NCBI RefSeq assembly: GCF_023150235.1 | Contig: NZ_JAKLLH010000012.1 | Span: 62,001-126,000 of the forward strand | DNA length: 64,000 bases | DNA from: Azonexus sp. | GTDB taxonomy: Bacteria; Pseudomonadota; Gammaproteobacteria; Burkholderiales; Rhodocyclaceae | Direction: 5' to 3' | Shown here: positions 35,105-45,541 of the stretch, in pieces | How the letters are laid out: every line of letters starts with the position of its first letter | Position numbering within the stretch: the first letter of the stretch is position 1 | Translations under genes and position numbers: made by a program | The notes under the pieces: generated by a model | Seen by the model: only the letters and a program-made list of their open reading frames with translations | Databases searched by the model: none | What the model was told of the DNA's origin: nothing

Positions 35105-36259
35105 ATGAATTTCTTCCGGCATCCCCTGTGGCTGGTCGGTTTCCGTCCCTTCTTCACCCTCGCCTGCGTCGCCGGCGCGCTCCTGCCGCCGCTATGGATA
35201 CTGATTTTTCGCGGCACCTTGCCGGCGCCCACGCGCTTCACGCCACTGCAGTGGCACGCCCACGAAATGTTCTTCGGCTTTGGCTGGGCGGTTCTCGGCG
35301 GTTTTCTCCTGACCTCGACCAAGAACTGGGTCAACATCCGCGGCTACCACGGCCCGGCCCTGGCCTGGCTGGTCGCCTGCTGGCTGCTGGAACGACTGGC
35401 GATGGGATTCGGCGGCGACTGGCCGCTGCCGCTATTCCTGCTGGCCAATCACCTCTTCCTCGGCAGCATCGTCGCGATGCTGATGTGGACACTGATCCGT
35501 CACCGCGACACCGACAGTTATCGCGACAACGCCATCTTCCTGGTCATGCTGCCGGCTTTCCTCCTGGCCAAGAACCTGCTTCTCGGCGACCACCCGACCG
35601 CCGGCTACAGCATGGCCCTGTCCCTCTACCGGGTCGCCTTCCTGGTGATGTTCGAGCGCACCCTGACCCAGTTCATGAAGGCCGGCTTCCAGGCCCAGAT
35701 CCTGCGCAACCCCAGGCTCGACCTGCCGATCAAGCTGCTCGCCCTGCTCCTGGTTTTTGAATTCCTGCTCCCCGTCGCGTTGACCGTGATCCTCAGCCTG
35801 CTGCTGGCAACGCTGCTGCTGATCCGCTTCTTTTTCTGGCATCCGGCCAAGGCCTTCACCCGCATCGACATCGGCATCATGTACGTCGGCTATCTCGCCA
35901 TCGCCGGCCAGCTTCTACTCTCGGCCTGGCAAGCACTGACCCCGCTGGCACTGACCGGCACCGTCGCCACCCACCTATTCACCTTTGGCGCCATGGGCTG
36001 CGTGATCCCGGCAATGATCGTCCGCATCGGCAACGGCCACACCGGGCGCAAGGTCGTCTTCGCCGCCGCCGACCGCGCCGTACTCTGGATCATGCTCCTG
36101 GCGCTGATCCTGCGCCTGCTCGGACCGCAGCTGGCCCCCGCCGCCTACCTGCACTGGCTGGATGCCGCCGCCGCCTGCTGGCTGCTGGCCTTCGCGCTGC
36201 TCGGCTGGCGCTGCATCCCGATGCTGTGGCAGGCGCGGATCGACGGTCGCGAACACTGA
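35105..36259 (+). CDS. nnrS: NnrS-family protein, 384 aa
   Basis: Membrane protein of the NnrS family, linked to nitric-oxide stress in denitrifiers. About 12 hydrophobic segments; the typical LWLVGFRPFF, QWHAHEMFFGF and TSTKNWVNIRG motifs are present (conserved His residues may bind haem or copper). AAAGG site before the ATG at 35105. No NnrR/DNR site identified. Supports a facultatively denitrifying lifestyle. Confidence 0.9.
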   Translation: MNFFRHPLWLVGFRPFFTLACVAGALLPPLWILIFRGTLPAPTRFTPLQWHAHEMFFGFGWAVLGGFLLTSTKNWVNIRGYHGPALAWLVACWLLERLAMGFGGDWPLPLFLLANHLFLGSIVAMLMWTLIRHRDTDSYRDNAIFLVMLPAFLLAKNLLLGDHPTAGYSMALSLYRVAFLVMFERTLTQFMKAGFQAQILRNPRLDLPIKLLALLLVFEFLLPVALTVILSLLLATLLLIRFFFWHPAKAFTRIDIGIMYVGYLAIAGQLLLSAWQALTPLALTGTVATHLFTFGAMGCVIPAMIVRIGNGHTGRKVVFAAADRAVLWIMLLALILRLLGPQLAPAAYLHWLDAAAACWLLAFALLGWRCIPMLWQARIDGREH

Positions 36260-36372
36260 CCCCTCACCGTCATCCGGCCCGAAGGCGGCGCAAGCCGGCT
36301 GGACGAGGTAGCGGTATCGCCACGGCGGCGCCCGGCCGTGGGATACTGCCGCCCTGAAAACAGGATATCTCC

Positions 36373-37356
36373 ATGCACCCACGCAACAAGAATGCCGAAG
36401 GCTACGATCTCGCGGCGCTGACCGCCACCTCCGCCGCCCTGGCCAAATACCTCACCACCACGCCGGCCGGCACCTCGAGCATCGACTTCGCCAACCCGGC
36501 GGCAGTCAAGGCGCTTAACCGCGCCATCCTGATGCACCACTACGGCGTCCAGGGCTGGGAACTGCCGACCGGCTACCTGTGCCCGCCGATTCCCGGCCGC
36601 GCCGACTACCTGCACGCCCTCGCCGACCTGCTCGCCACCTGCAACCGCAAGACCGTTCCCAGCGGCCCCGGCGTCCGCCTGCTCGACATCGGCACCGGCG
36701 CCAACCTGGTCTATCCGTTGATCGGCCACGCCGAATACGGCTGGTCCTTCCTCGGTAGCGACATCGACGAAGCGGCGCTGGCCAACGCCGGCAAGATCAT
36801 CGGCAAGAACCCTGGCCTCGGCGAATTCATCGAACTGCGCCACCAGCCGGTCTGGGACAACATCTTCACCGGCCTGCTGCGCTCCGGCGAGAGCTTTGAA
36901 GCCACCCTGTGCAACCCGCCCTTCCACAATTCGCCCGACGAAGTGCTGGCGGTCAGCCAGCGCAAGTGGAACAAGCTCGGCAAACCCGGCGCCAAGAAGG
37001 GCACGGTCCAGCCGCGCCTCAACTTCGGCGGCGGCGGTACCGAACTGTGGTGCAACGGCGGCGAACGCGCCTTCGTCAAGTCGATGATCGAACAGAGCGC
37101 GCAGATCCCCAAGCGGGTGCTGTGGTTCACCAGCCTGGTCTCCAAGGCCGACAACTTGGTGCACCTCGAAGCCGCGCTGAAAAAGGCCAAGGTCGTCGAA
37201 TCGCGGATTCTCGAAATGAACCAGGGCCAGAAGAAGAGCCGTATCTTGGCCTGGACCTTCTGCGGCAACGGCGAGCGCGAAAAATGGCGGCGCGAACGCT
37301 GGGCGGCCCCGGCGCTGGCCGAATCGCCGACCACGCCGCAAGGCACAGGCGAGTAA
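36373..37356 (+). CDS. rlmF: 23S rRNA (adenine1618-N6)-methyltransferase, 327 aa
   Basis: SAM-dependent rRNA methylase. SAM motif LLDIGTGANLVYPLIG (about 103-118), catalytic NPPFHNS, and NFGGGGTELWCNGGE, typical of RlmF. Starts MHPRNKNAEGYDL, the family opening. Complete. Ends before a long palindromic terminator (37375-37418). Confidence 0.95.
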   Translation: MHPRNKNAEGYDLAALTATSAALAKYLTTTPAGTSSIDFANPAAVKALNRAILMHHYGVQGWELPTGYLCPPIPGRADYLHALADLLATCNRKTVPSGPGVRLLDIGTGANLVYPLIGHAEYGWSFLGSDIDEAALANAGKIIGKNPGLGEFIELRHQPVWDNIFTGLLRSGESFEATLCNPPFHNSPDEVLAVSQRKWNKLGKPGAKKGTVQPRLNFGGGGTELWCNGGERAFVKSMIEQSAQIPKRVLWFTSLVSKADNLVHLEAALKKAKVVESRILEMNQGQKKSRILAWTFCGNGEREKWRRERWAAPALAESPTTPQGTGE

Positions 37357-37374
37357 GCCACGAGGCAGCACGGC

Positions 37375-37418
37375 AAAAAGGCCCATTTTCACGGTCGACC
37401 GTGAAAATGGGCCTTTTT
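37375..37418. terminator. 44-bp perfect palindrome: bidirectional terminator built from the GTCGAC element
   Basis: A-run, GGCCCATTTTCACGGTCG, its exact mirror and a T-run (to 37420) between convergent rlmF and the 37443 gene. The core TTCACGGTCGACCGTGAA is the repeated element of this window (11785, 14711, 38554, degenerate 51381, 55917, 57373, 62608). Here it has acquired terminator arms. Confidence 0.9.
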
Positions 37419-37442
37419 TTGCCTGCCGGGCTGCTGGCGGGC

Positions 37443-37784
37443 TTACTGCGGCATTTCCTTGGTTCCCACCATCTCGTTACAGCTGGCACGGCCGAAGGTT
37501 TCGGCCTTTTTCGGGCTGGAGATGGACGGCTCTTCGTAAATGCGCTTGACGATTGCGTTGGTGATGCGCGGGCCGAGGCTGCCATCTTCGGTGAACTGCT
37601 TCATGGGCCGGCCGCGTTCGCGGTCGTGAAAAGCCTGCAGAGCGAAATCGCGGACGCGCTCGCAGAAACGGATTTTCTGCACATCCGGCATATCGTCGGC
37701 GATCTGGCCGGCGTGGGCGTGCGCCCAGGCACCGCTGCTGGCCAGCAGCAAAGCAGCCAGGGTCAAGGGGTGTGAAATTTTCAT
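37443..37784 (-). CDS. Small periplasmic protein, 113 aa
   Basis: Signal peptide (MKISHPLTLAALLLASSGAWA) then a charged, His/Cys-containing domain (Cys41 region RFCERVRDFALQAF; a second Cys in GRASCNEM). Not recognised. ATGA overlap with the dihaem cytochrome gene suggests joint function in the periplasm, perhaps electron transfer or assembly. Confidence 0.72.
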   Translation of the reverse strand: MKISHPLTLAALLLASSGAWAHAHAGQIADDMPDVQKIRFCERVRDFALQAFHDRERGRPMKQFTEDGSLGPRITNAIVKRIYEEPSISSPKKAETFGRASCNEMVGTKEMPQ

Positions 37785-38461
37785 TCCTTCGGTTCCTGCA
37801 AGGTAGTGAGATAAGCCAGGATGTCGTTGATATCCTTTTCCTGCAGCGTGTTGAGCACGCCGGTCGTTCCTTCGTCGTCGTGCGGGCGATCACCCTTCAG
37901 GTACAGATCGGCCTGGCGCTTGAGGTAATTGGTGTATTGCCCGGCCAGCATCGGGAACATGCCGCGTCCCTTGCCGGTCTTGCCGTGACAGCCGGCACAC
38001 TTCTTCTGGTAAATCACGCCGCCGGCCTCGACATCGCCTTCGGCGCGCGGCACGATCATCACCTTTTCGACCATCTGCAGCCGGGTCAGCGCGTCCTCGT
38101 CGCCGGTGAAAGTCGGCATCTTGGTCGGCAGTTCGATCGCATTCAGATATTTGGCGATTTCCTTGATGTCCTCGTCCGGCAGCTCGCGCTCCTGGGTATA
38201 GGGGAACATCGGGATATTCACCCGCATCCGGGCGCGGAAGTTGCGCAGCTGGGTTTCGATGTACTTCACCTGCTGGCCGGCAATACGCGGATACTCACCC
38301 TTCTTGCCACCGGCGCCGAACTCGCCGTGGCAGGCGGCGCAGGTGCCGTTGATATCCTTGCCGGCGGCCTTGCCGCCTTCCATTTCGACGGCACCGAGCG
38401 GCATCGCCACCAGGCCGGCCACCGCGCCCCACCACCACCATTTACCCAAAGCCATGCGCAT
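37781..38461 (-). CDS. Dihaem cytochrome c (c4/c553-type), 226 aa
   Basis: Periplasmic electron carrier. Signal-like N-terminus (MALGKWWWWGAVAGLVAMP), two haem sites CAACH (about residue 41) and CAGCH (about residue 154), each followed by the class I pattern and a distal Met region (MFPYTQERELPDEDI; MFPMLAGQYTNYLKRQ). Start at 38461 forms TAATG with the stop of the receptor gene; an ATG at 38455 is equally possible. Confidence 0.9.
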   Translation of the reverse strand: MRMALGKWWWWGAVAGLVAMPLGAVEMEGGKAAGKDINGTCAACHGEFGAGGKKGEYPRIAGQQVKYIETQLRNFRARMRVNIPMFPYTQERELPDEDIKEIAKYLNAIELPTKMPTFTGDEDALTRLQMVEKVMIVPRAEGDVEAGGVIYQKKCAGCHGKTGKGRGMFPMLAGQYTNYLKRQADLYLKGDRPHDDEGTTGVLNTLQEKDINDILAYLTTLQEPKE

Positions 38462-40695
38462 TACTCCAATGATCCGTTTGCGGCGGATTGTCGCAGTTTG
38501 TGGCGGGAGAAAAATTGATTTACGTCGGCGCCGTCCGACTGCGGCGGTTTTGCGGGAAATTCACGGTCGACCGTGAATTTCCCGAGGGTCACGAAGTAGC
38601 TGGCGACGCCCTTGATCCGGTCGTCTTCCTGGCGCAACGGGGTGCCGCTGCCGTCGATCTGGTAGAGGCTGCCGGTGCGCGCCTCGCGGGTCACGTTCTG
38701 TGCCGAGAAGCGCAGGTTCATCTGGCGGTCGAGCTTGTACAGCGCATAGAGGTCGAGCTGGCGGCGGGCGCCTTGGACTTGGCGAATCAGCGCGCTGCTT
38801 TCGCGGTCGAGCGCCGAGACGTAGGTAAAGGTACCGCCCAGGGTCAGGCGCTGTTCGCTCCACTCGTAGTCCCAGCCGAAATTGGCGCTCTTGCGCGGGC
38901 CTTCGCCCGCGCCCAGGCCGGGCACCTTGTCGAGCATCTGCGTCCGGGTATAGGCCAGATTGCCGCGCAGCGTCAGCTGCGGCAGCCCCCAGGCCTGCAG
39001 CCGTGCCTTGTAGTCGAACAGAGCACCGCGCAGTTCGGCGCGGCCAACGTTATAGGGGCGCTCGATCCAGCGGCCACCCTCGTCGGCAATCAGGCGCTGG
39101 ATGTAGTTGTCGATTTCGCGGTCGAAGACCGAGAAACCCAGCGTGCCGGCACGCTCGGGCAGGAAATGCTCGACCCCGAGTTCGATGCTGCGCAGACGCT
39201 CGGCTTCGAGATTGCCGTTACCGCCGCGATCCGGATTGCTCGCCGAATTGCTGCCGCTGGCCGGCCGCACCAGCGGCGTCAGGTCGCGCGAAAACGGCGC
39301 CTTGGTATTGCGCGCAATGCTGGCGCGCAGGTTCCACTCGTCGGAAACCTGCCACAAATAATGCAGCGAAGGATCGACGCTGTGCTGGCGATGCTCGACA
39401 TGGCCGGCGCTGGCGCTTTCGACCCGGGTATCGAGGAACTGGTAGCGCAAGCCCGGCGTCAGTACCTGGCGTTCGCTCATTTGCCACTCGTCCTGGATCC
39501 ACGCCACCCGGCGCTGCTCGGTCATCTGCGCGCTGTTGTCGGCACCGCCGCCCTGGCGGCGCTGCTCGTCGTCGGTCGTCTTGTGCCGCCATTCGAGCGC
39601 GCCGGTAATCAGGTGGCTGTCGCCGAACAATTGCTTGCGCCGGGCTTCAAGCATCTGCTCGCGCTCCTCGCGCAGCGTGTTTTCTTTCTGGAATGCAGTC
39701 TGCCCGCCGCTGCCGTCGTATTTGCCGGTGCGCCGCTCGCTTTCGTCGCGTTCGGCCTGGAGCATGCCGCGCACGGTGGTTTCGGTCCCGCCCGGGGCGC
39801 TCTTGCGCCACTCGCCGCTCAGCCGGCCGCTGGTCCGGCGACCGTCCTCGGCGATCAGGTCGCGGCTGGAAATGCCATTGCTCAGCCGGTCGACCGTGGC
39901 CGAGCGGTCGGTTTCGGTATGGGTCAGGAAAGGCGTCAGCGTGAAGCGCTCGCCGTTGCCGAGATTCCACGAAAAGCGCGGGCTCAGCGTCAGGTTGCGG
40001 TCCTCGCCGCGCTGCGTCGCCTTCTCCTGCAAGCTGCCGCCGGCAAACAGGTTGGCGTTCATCGTCTGCTCGCCGACCATCGGCCGGCTGTTGTAGGCAC
40101 CGGAGAGCAGGTAGCCGAAGTCGTTGCGGTCGGGTTCACCGTACTGACCTTCGAGGCGTAGCGCCGGGCGGCCGTCAATGGCACCGACCCCGAGCTTGGC
40201 GCCGGCAGTCTGCTGCCTGGGCACGTCGCGCAGAATCAGGTTGATCACCCCGCCCGGCCCAAGCACCGGGAATTCGGGCGTGCTGTTGCGGATGATCTCG
40301 ACCCGCTCGATCAGATCCACCGGCAGGCGCAGCGCGGCCATCGGGTTGCGACCGCCGCCGGGCAGCGGCTGGCCGTCGACCAGGATCTGCGGCATGAAGC
40401 GGTCGGGAGCGCGCATCCGCCCACGCGGACCGCCATCCATATCGGCACTCATGCCGGTACCGGGCAGTTTGGAAAGTAGCTCGCCGGTACTCATTGCATC
40501 CAGGACGTCGATTTCCTCGCGGTCGTAAACGATTTTTCCGGCGCTGGCATTGCGGCGTATTTCCTGGCTCTGCGAACGCTTGGCCTCGACCTTGACCTCG
40601 CCAAGCACGACCTCCCCGGCCGCAAGCCAGGGCGAGGCGGAGAGCAGCGAACAAAACAGGGGCGTAGCCAGCAAGGCGGGGTTTCTTTTTTTCAT
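38461..40695 (-). CDS. TonB-dependent outer-membrane receptor with a C-terminal extension, 744 aa
   Basis: Outer-membrane receptor: signal peptide from ATG 40695, plug domain (VYDREEIDVLDAMSTGELL, then ILVDGQPLPGGGRNPM and LPVDLIERVEIIRN), then a 22-strand barrel. The substrate is not assigned. A normal barrel should end at ASYFVTLGKF, with a terminal Phe. Here the frame continues through a perfect 30-bp copy of the GTCGAC palindrome (38554-38583, encoding KFTVDREFP) and adds about 37 residues to a stop that overlaps the cytochrome start (TAATG). Interpretation: the element replaced the old stop codon. Barrel insertion depends on the terminal Phe, so function may be impaired. Confidence 0.88.
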   Translation of the reverse strand: MKKRNPALLATPLFCSLLSASPWLAAGEVVLGEVKVEAKRSQSQEIRRNASAGKIVYDREEIDVLDAMSTGELLSKLPGTGMSADMDGGPRGRMRAPDRFMPQILVDGQPLPGGGRNPMAALRLPVDLIERVEIIRNSTPEFPVLGPGGVINLILRDVPRQQTAGAKLGVGAIDGRPALRLEGQYGEPDRNDFGYLLSGAYNSRPMVGEQTMNANLFAGGSLQEKATQRGEDRNLTLSPRFSWNLGNGERFTLTPFLTHTETDRSATVDRLSNGISSRDLIAEDGRRTSGRLSGEWRKSAPGGTETTVRGMLQAERDESERRTGKYDGSGGQTAFQKENTLREEREQMLEARRKQLFGDSHLITGALEWRHKTTDDEQRRQGGGADNSAQMTEQRRVAWIQDEWQMSERQVLTPGLRYQFLDTRVESASAGHVEHRQHSVDPSLHYLWQVSDEWNLRASIARNTKAPFSRDLTPLVRPASGSNSASNPDRGGNGNLEAERLRSIELGVEHFLPERAGTLGFSVFDREIDNYIQRLIADEGGRWIERPYNVGRAELRGALFDYKARLQAWGLPQLTLRGNLAYTRTQMLDKVPGLGAGEGPRKSANFGWDYEWSEQRLTLGGTFTYVSALDRESSALIRQVQGARRQLDLYALYKLDRQMNLRFSAQNVTREARTGSLYQIDGSGTPLRQEDDRIKGVASYFVTLGKFTVDREFPAKPPQSDGADVNQFFSRHKLRQSAANGSLE
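38554..38583. repeat. GTCGAC palindromic element, copy in receptor 3' end
   Basis: Perfect 30-bp palindrome GGGAAATTCACGGTC plus its mirror, inside the reading frame of the TonB receptor at the expected stop. Confidence 0.95.
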
Positions 40696-40842
40696 CGTCA
40701 CAATGCGCGCGGAAACTGCGGGTTGGAAAAGCCGGCAAGTAGCGGCCAAAGAAGGCGCATCGTAACAAGGCGGGCGCAATTTGCGAGCGCCCTTTACAAA
40801 GCCTTAATCTTTTTACAAATGTTTGATAATCATGAACTTGAG

Positions 40843-40884
40843 CGCAAACACCCCGGCGCCGCACCAGCAGCCGGGGTGTTTGCG
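40843..40884 (-). terminator. Strong hairpin after the siderophore receptor
   Basis: 15-bp perfect stem CGCAAACACCCCGGC (40843-40857) with GCCGGGGTGTTTGCG (40870-40884), 20 bases after the receptor stop. No T-run on the minus strand; terminator or RNA-stabilising structure. Confidence 0.7.
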
Positions 40885-40904
40885 TCAAGCGCGTCGCGGA
40901 CCGG

Positions 40905-43010
40905 TCAGAATGCCGTCGACAAGGTCAGGCGGGCATTCACCGGCGCACCCGGCGAGATATTGTTGTCGCTATGCGCGGTCGGCGTGTACTTCTGATTGGT
41001 CAGGTTCTCGACATTGAGCGCCAGGCGGGTCTTGCCGTCGGCGAAGCGGTAGTACACCGCGCCATCGACCCGGGCAAACTCGGGCAACTTGACGGTGTTG
41101 GAGAACGAGGTATAGCTCTCGGACTGGTAGATCACGCCGAGACCGAGACCCCAGCCACCGGCCAGGTCGAACTTGTTCCACACCGACAGGGTGTTACGCG
41201 GCACCAGGCCAACGCGCCGGCCGGCCGGCGCGTCGCTGGTGCCTTTCTCGATCAGCGCGTCGAGATGGGCGTAACCGGCGTAGACCTTCCAGTGGCTGGT
41301 CACTTCGCCCTGCAGGCCAACCTCAACCCCTTCGGTACGCTGCAGGCCACCGAGAACCAGGCGCTGACCGGTCGGGTCGCTCGGGTCCTTGGTCTTGACG
41401 TCGTCGCGGTCGGTGCGGAAGACCGCCGCCGACAGGGTCATCTTGGGCAGCACGTCCCAACGCGCGCCAAGCTCGTAGTTGAGCGCGCTTTCCGGCTTCA
41501 ACTGGGCGTTGGTGGTGGCCAGCGACAGTTGTTCGCCCTGCGGCAGGAAGGAGTAGCTATAGCTGGCGTAGTAGGTCGACACGGCGTTCGGCTGCCAGAT
41601 CAGGCCGAGGCGCGGGCTGACCTCCTTGTCGGTGCGACCGAGATCGGTCGGCGCCGCGCGGCGGTCGTCGAGCTTGAGCTTGTAGTAGTCGTAACGCAAA
41701 CCGGCCAGCAGCTTCCATTCCTGGCTCAATGCGATCTGGTCCTGCAGGTACACGGCGGCGGTATCGGCGGTGACCTGGTTGTTGGCATCGGAGGCGGTGG
41801 CGGCGAAGCGGGTGGCGCGGCCATAGGGCGAAGCAGCGGCGACGCTCAGGCTGGTGGCATTGCCGAAGTAGCCGGTCTGACGGGTATTGCGGCTGTCCTG
41901 GTGGCCAAGTTCGAGACCGACCAGCATCTGGTGTTCGATGGCGCCGGTCTTGAACTTGAAGCTCAGGTCGGTCTGGTTGAAGTAATTGGTGCGGTCGTTG
42001 CCGCTGTTGTAGGCCGCGAGATTGAGCGTGCCGGCGTTCTGTACCGCACTGCTGGCAAAGACGTTCTGGTAGAACTTGTCGTAGTGGCTGACGCGGAAGC
42101 TGTTCTTCAACTTGACGTCGTTGCTGAAGGCGTGATCGAGCACGGCGGCCAGGCTGTTGACCTCGACCCGCGCCACACTTTGCTCGGCATTGCCGAAAAA
42201 GCGGCTGCGCGCCGTGTCGTAGGGGCGCCCGGCAAAAGACGGCTGGCCACGGTCGGCGGTGCGCTCGTCGAAGAAGTACTCGTAGGACAGCGAGAGCAGG
42301 GTACGGTCGCTCAACTTGAACGCCGCCGTCGGGTTGAAGCCGTAGCGCTTGAGATCGACGCCGTCGCGGAAACTCTCGGCCTGCTCGCCCATCAGGTTCA
42401 TGCGCCAGGAAGCACCTTCCGACAAGCGGCCACCAAGGTCGCCGCTGGCCCGCACCTGGCCGTAGCTGCCAAGGGTCAGGCTGGCATCGGCATGACGGGT
42501 GAAATCAGCACGCTTGGTCACGCGATTAACCACGCCGCCGGCGCCGCCACGACCGAAAGCCATGCCCGCCGGACCCTTGATCGCCTCGACCCGCTCGACG
42601 TTGTAGAGATCGCGGAAATACTGGGTATCGTCGCGCACACCATTGACGAAGAAATCGGCGGTGGAATTGATACCGCGAATCACCATCTGGTCGCGATTAC
42701 CCTCGCCCTGCGCCATGCTGGCGCCGGGAACGTAACGCAGCACGTCGCCCATGCCACGCATCGCCTGGTCCTTGACCATTTCCTCGCCAACCACGGCGAC
42801 CGAAGCCGGCACATCCTTGAGCGCGGTATCGGTCTTGGTGAAGGAAGCAGAACGGGTGGCGCGGTAACCGGCAACCGGACCGTCGGCGATTTCGCCACGG
42901 TCCTTGACCACCACCGGGGCCAGCGATTGTTCTTGCGCCTGGGCCACAGCAACGGTGGCCAGGCCGGCAACGACGGCAAGCAATGAAGGCTTGATCTGGA
43001 ACGGCAACAT
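40905..43010 (-). CDS. TonB-dependent siderophore receptor (Fiu/CirA-like catecholate type), 701 aa
   Basis: Iron-siderophore receptor. Signal peptide (MLPFQIKPSLLAVVAGLATV), plug with VPASVAVVGEEMVKDQ, FFVNGVRDDTQYFRDLYNVERVEAIKGPAGMAFGRGGAGGVVN (split: VRDDTQYFRDLYNVERVE, GRGGAGGVVNRVTK), barrel ending SPGAPVNARLTLSTAF with terminal Phe intact. The plug sequence is close to the Fiu group for catecholates and their monomers. A Fur-like box lies at 43195-43214. GAGAGAG lies before the ATG. Confidence 0.92.
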   Translation of the reverse strand: MLPFQIKPSLLAVVAGLATVAVAQAQEQSLAPVVVKDRGEIADGPVAGYRATRSASFTKTDTALKDVPASVAVVGEEMVKDQAMRGMGDVLRYVPGASMAQGEGNRDQMVIRGINSTADFFVNGVRDDTQYFRDLYNVERVEAIKGPAGMAFGRGGAGGVVNRVTKRADFTRHADASLTLGSYGQVRASGDLGGRLSEGASWRMNLMGEQAESFRDGVDLKRYGFNPTAAFKLSDRTLLSLSYEYFFDERTADRGQPSFAGRPYDTARSRFFGNAEQSVARVEVNSLAAVLDHAFSNDVKLKNSFRVSHYDKFYQNVFASSAVQNAGTLNLAAYNSGNDRTNYFNQTDLSFKFKTGAIEHQMLVGLELGHQDSRNTRQTGYFGNATSLSVAAASPYGRATRFAATASDANNQVTADTAAVYLQDQIALSQEWKLLAGLRYDYYKLKLDDRRAAPTDLGRTDKEVSPRLGLIWQPNAVSTYYASYSYSFLPQGEQLSLATTNAQLKPESALNYELGARWDVLPKMTLSAAVFRTDRDDVKTKDPSDPTGQRLVLGGLQRTEGVEVGLQGEVTSHWKVYAGYAHLDALIEKGTSDAPAGRRVGLVPRNTLSVWNKFDLAGGWGLGLGVIYQSESYTSFSNTVKLPEFARVDGAVYYRFADGKTRLALNVENLTNQKYTPTAHSDNNISPGAPVNARLTLSTAF

Positions 43011-43495
43011 GAAACTCTCTCGTCAGTAATGATTGAAGTCCGCCCGGAAGGGCGACCAGAAGGCAGAAAACCGTCCGCGAGAGAGTGCTTGCCAACAAAG
43101 TGCCTCAGCGCAAAGCGGCAACGCTCCCTCGACGGGGCGCAATCGGTTTGGCTGGCATGGGCAGCGCGGAAAACCCGCGCCACACCGGCTGGCTAATTGA
43201 GATCAATTATCATTGTAACAAAACCTTGCCGGCACGACCAGCCGCCAGCAAGGTTGATGCAGAGAGAGAAAGGCTGCTGCCGTCGATGATGGAAAAATCT
43301 GCGCGAGGAAGATAGTCAGTTTTTTGGCCTTACCCGACATTCGACTAGTCTGAAAACTCCGGCTGCCTTGGCGAGGAAAGCAGTCCTCTGTGGTGACTAT
43401 CAAAAAGGGGCGATTCACCCCGCTGAGCAAGCTTTCCCCTGAATTGCAGTTCTGACTCAGTGTAAGCTACCGGTTTTGCAATCAACGCGAATGGC
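43011..43495. other. 485-bp divergent spacer between receptor and hsdM
   Basis: Holds the Fur-like box (43195-43214) for the receptor and presumably the hsdM promoter. No convincing open frame. Confidence 0.55.
43195..43214 (-). promoter_or_regulatory. Fur-like box before the siderophore receptor
   Basis: On the minus strand AATGATAATTGATCTCAATT, resembling the Fur hexamer pattern (AATGATAAT plus inverted part), 185 bases before the ATG. Iron repression expected. Confidence 0.65.
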
Positions 43496-43528
43496 ATGAA
43501 AGCCGTTTGCCCCCAAGCCTGCAACCCC

Positions 43529-45077
<1,549 letters not shown>

Positions 45078-45088
<11 letters not shown>

Positions 45089-45527
45089 ATTGACACAAGC
45101 CTCTGCCGACTATCGTGCCTGGCTGGGAGAGCTGAAAGCCCGTTTCCGCCAGGTCCAGCTCAAGGCGGCGGTTGCGGTCAACACCGCTTTATTGCAGTTT
45201 TACTGGGACCTGGGCGCTGATATGGTCACTCGGCAGGTGCAGTGGGATTGGGGCTCAGGGTTCCTCAAACAACTCAGTGCCGACCTGATGCTCGAATTTC
45301 CCGAGATGAAAGGATTTTCAGCCAGTAATCTCAAGTACATTCGCCAGTGGCATCTGTTCTGGGTAGCAGATGCAATTGGCCAACAGCCTGTTGGCCGAAT
45401 GGGGCAGCAGCCTGTTGCCCAATTTGCGAAACAGCCTGTTTCGCAAATTTTCGCCATTCCCTGGGGCCACAACCTCGCCGGTTTGAGCGGGAATGGGGGG
45501 CGATGCAGACAAAGACGAGGGGACTAG
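45078..45527 (+). CDS. Truncated DUF1016 (YhcG-type) protein, 149 aa
   Basis: N-terminal half of the DUF1016/PDDEXK family: [70 protein letters not shown], split in the usual blocks, ending IPWGHNL and then an unrelated short tail. Full-length relatives (about 330-380 aa) carry a PD-(D/E)XK nuclease domain after this point, which is missing. A tandem QQPVxxx sequence ([20 protein letters not shown]) occurs near residue 102. Starts with the junction-derived MSSE. Either a decaying gene or a shortened accessory protein; I favour decay. Confidence 0.72.
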
Positions 45528-45541
45528 GCTATGAGTTCTGA
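45517..45541 (+). repeat. Cassette-junction direct repeat, copy 2 (degenerate)
   Basis: Four mismatches to copies 1 and 3 over 25 bases; encodes GLGYEF-stop in one frame, as the hsdM end does. Confidence 0.85.

Noticed and set aside
39885-39905. GGTCGACCGTGG inside the first TonB receptor
   Set aside because: No arms and no tail; within a typical barrel strand. Likely chance.
40819-40839. Possible Fur box before the first TonB receptor (TTGATAATCATG)
   Set aside because: Only one good half; too weak to list as a feature.
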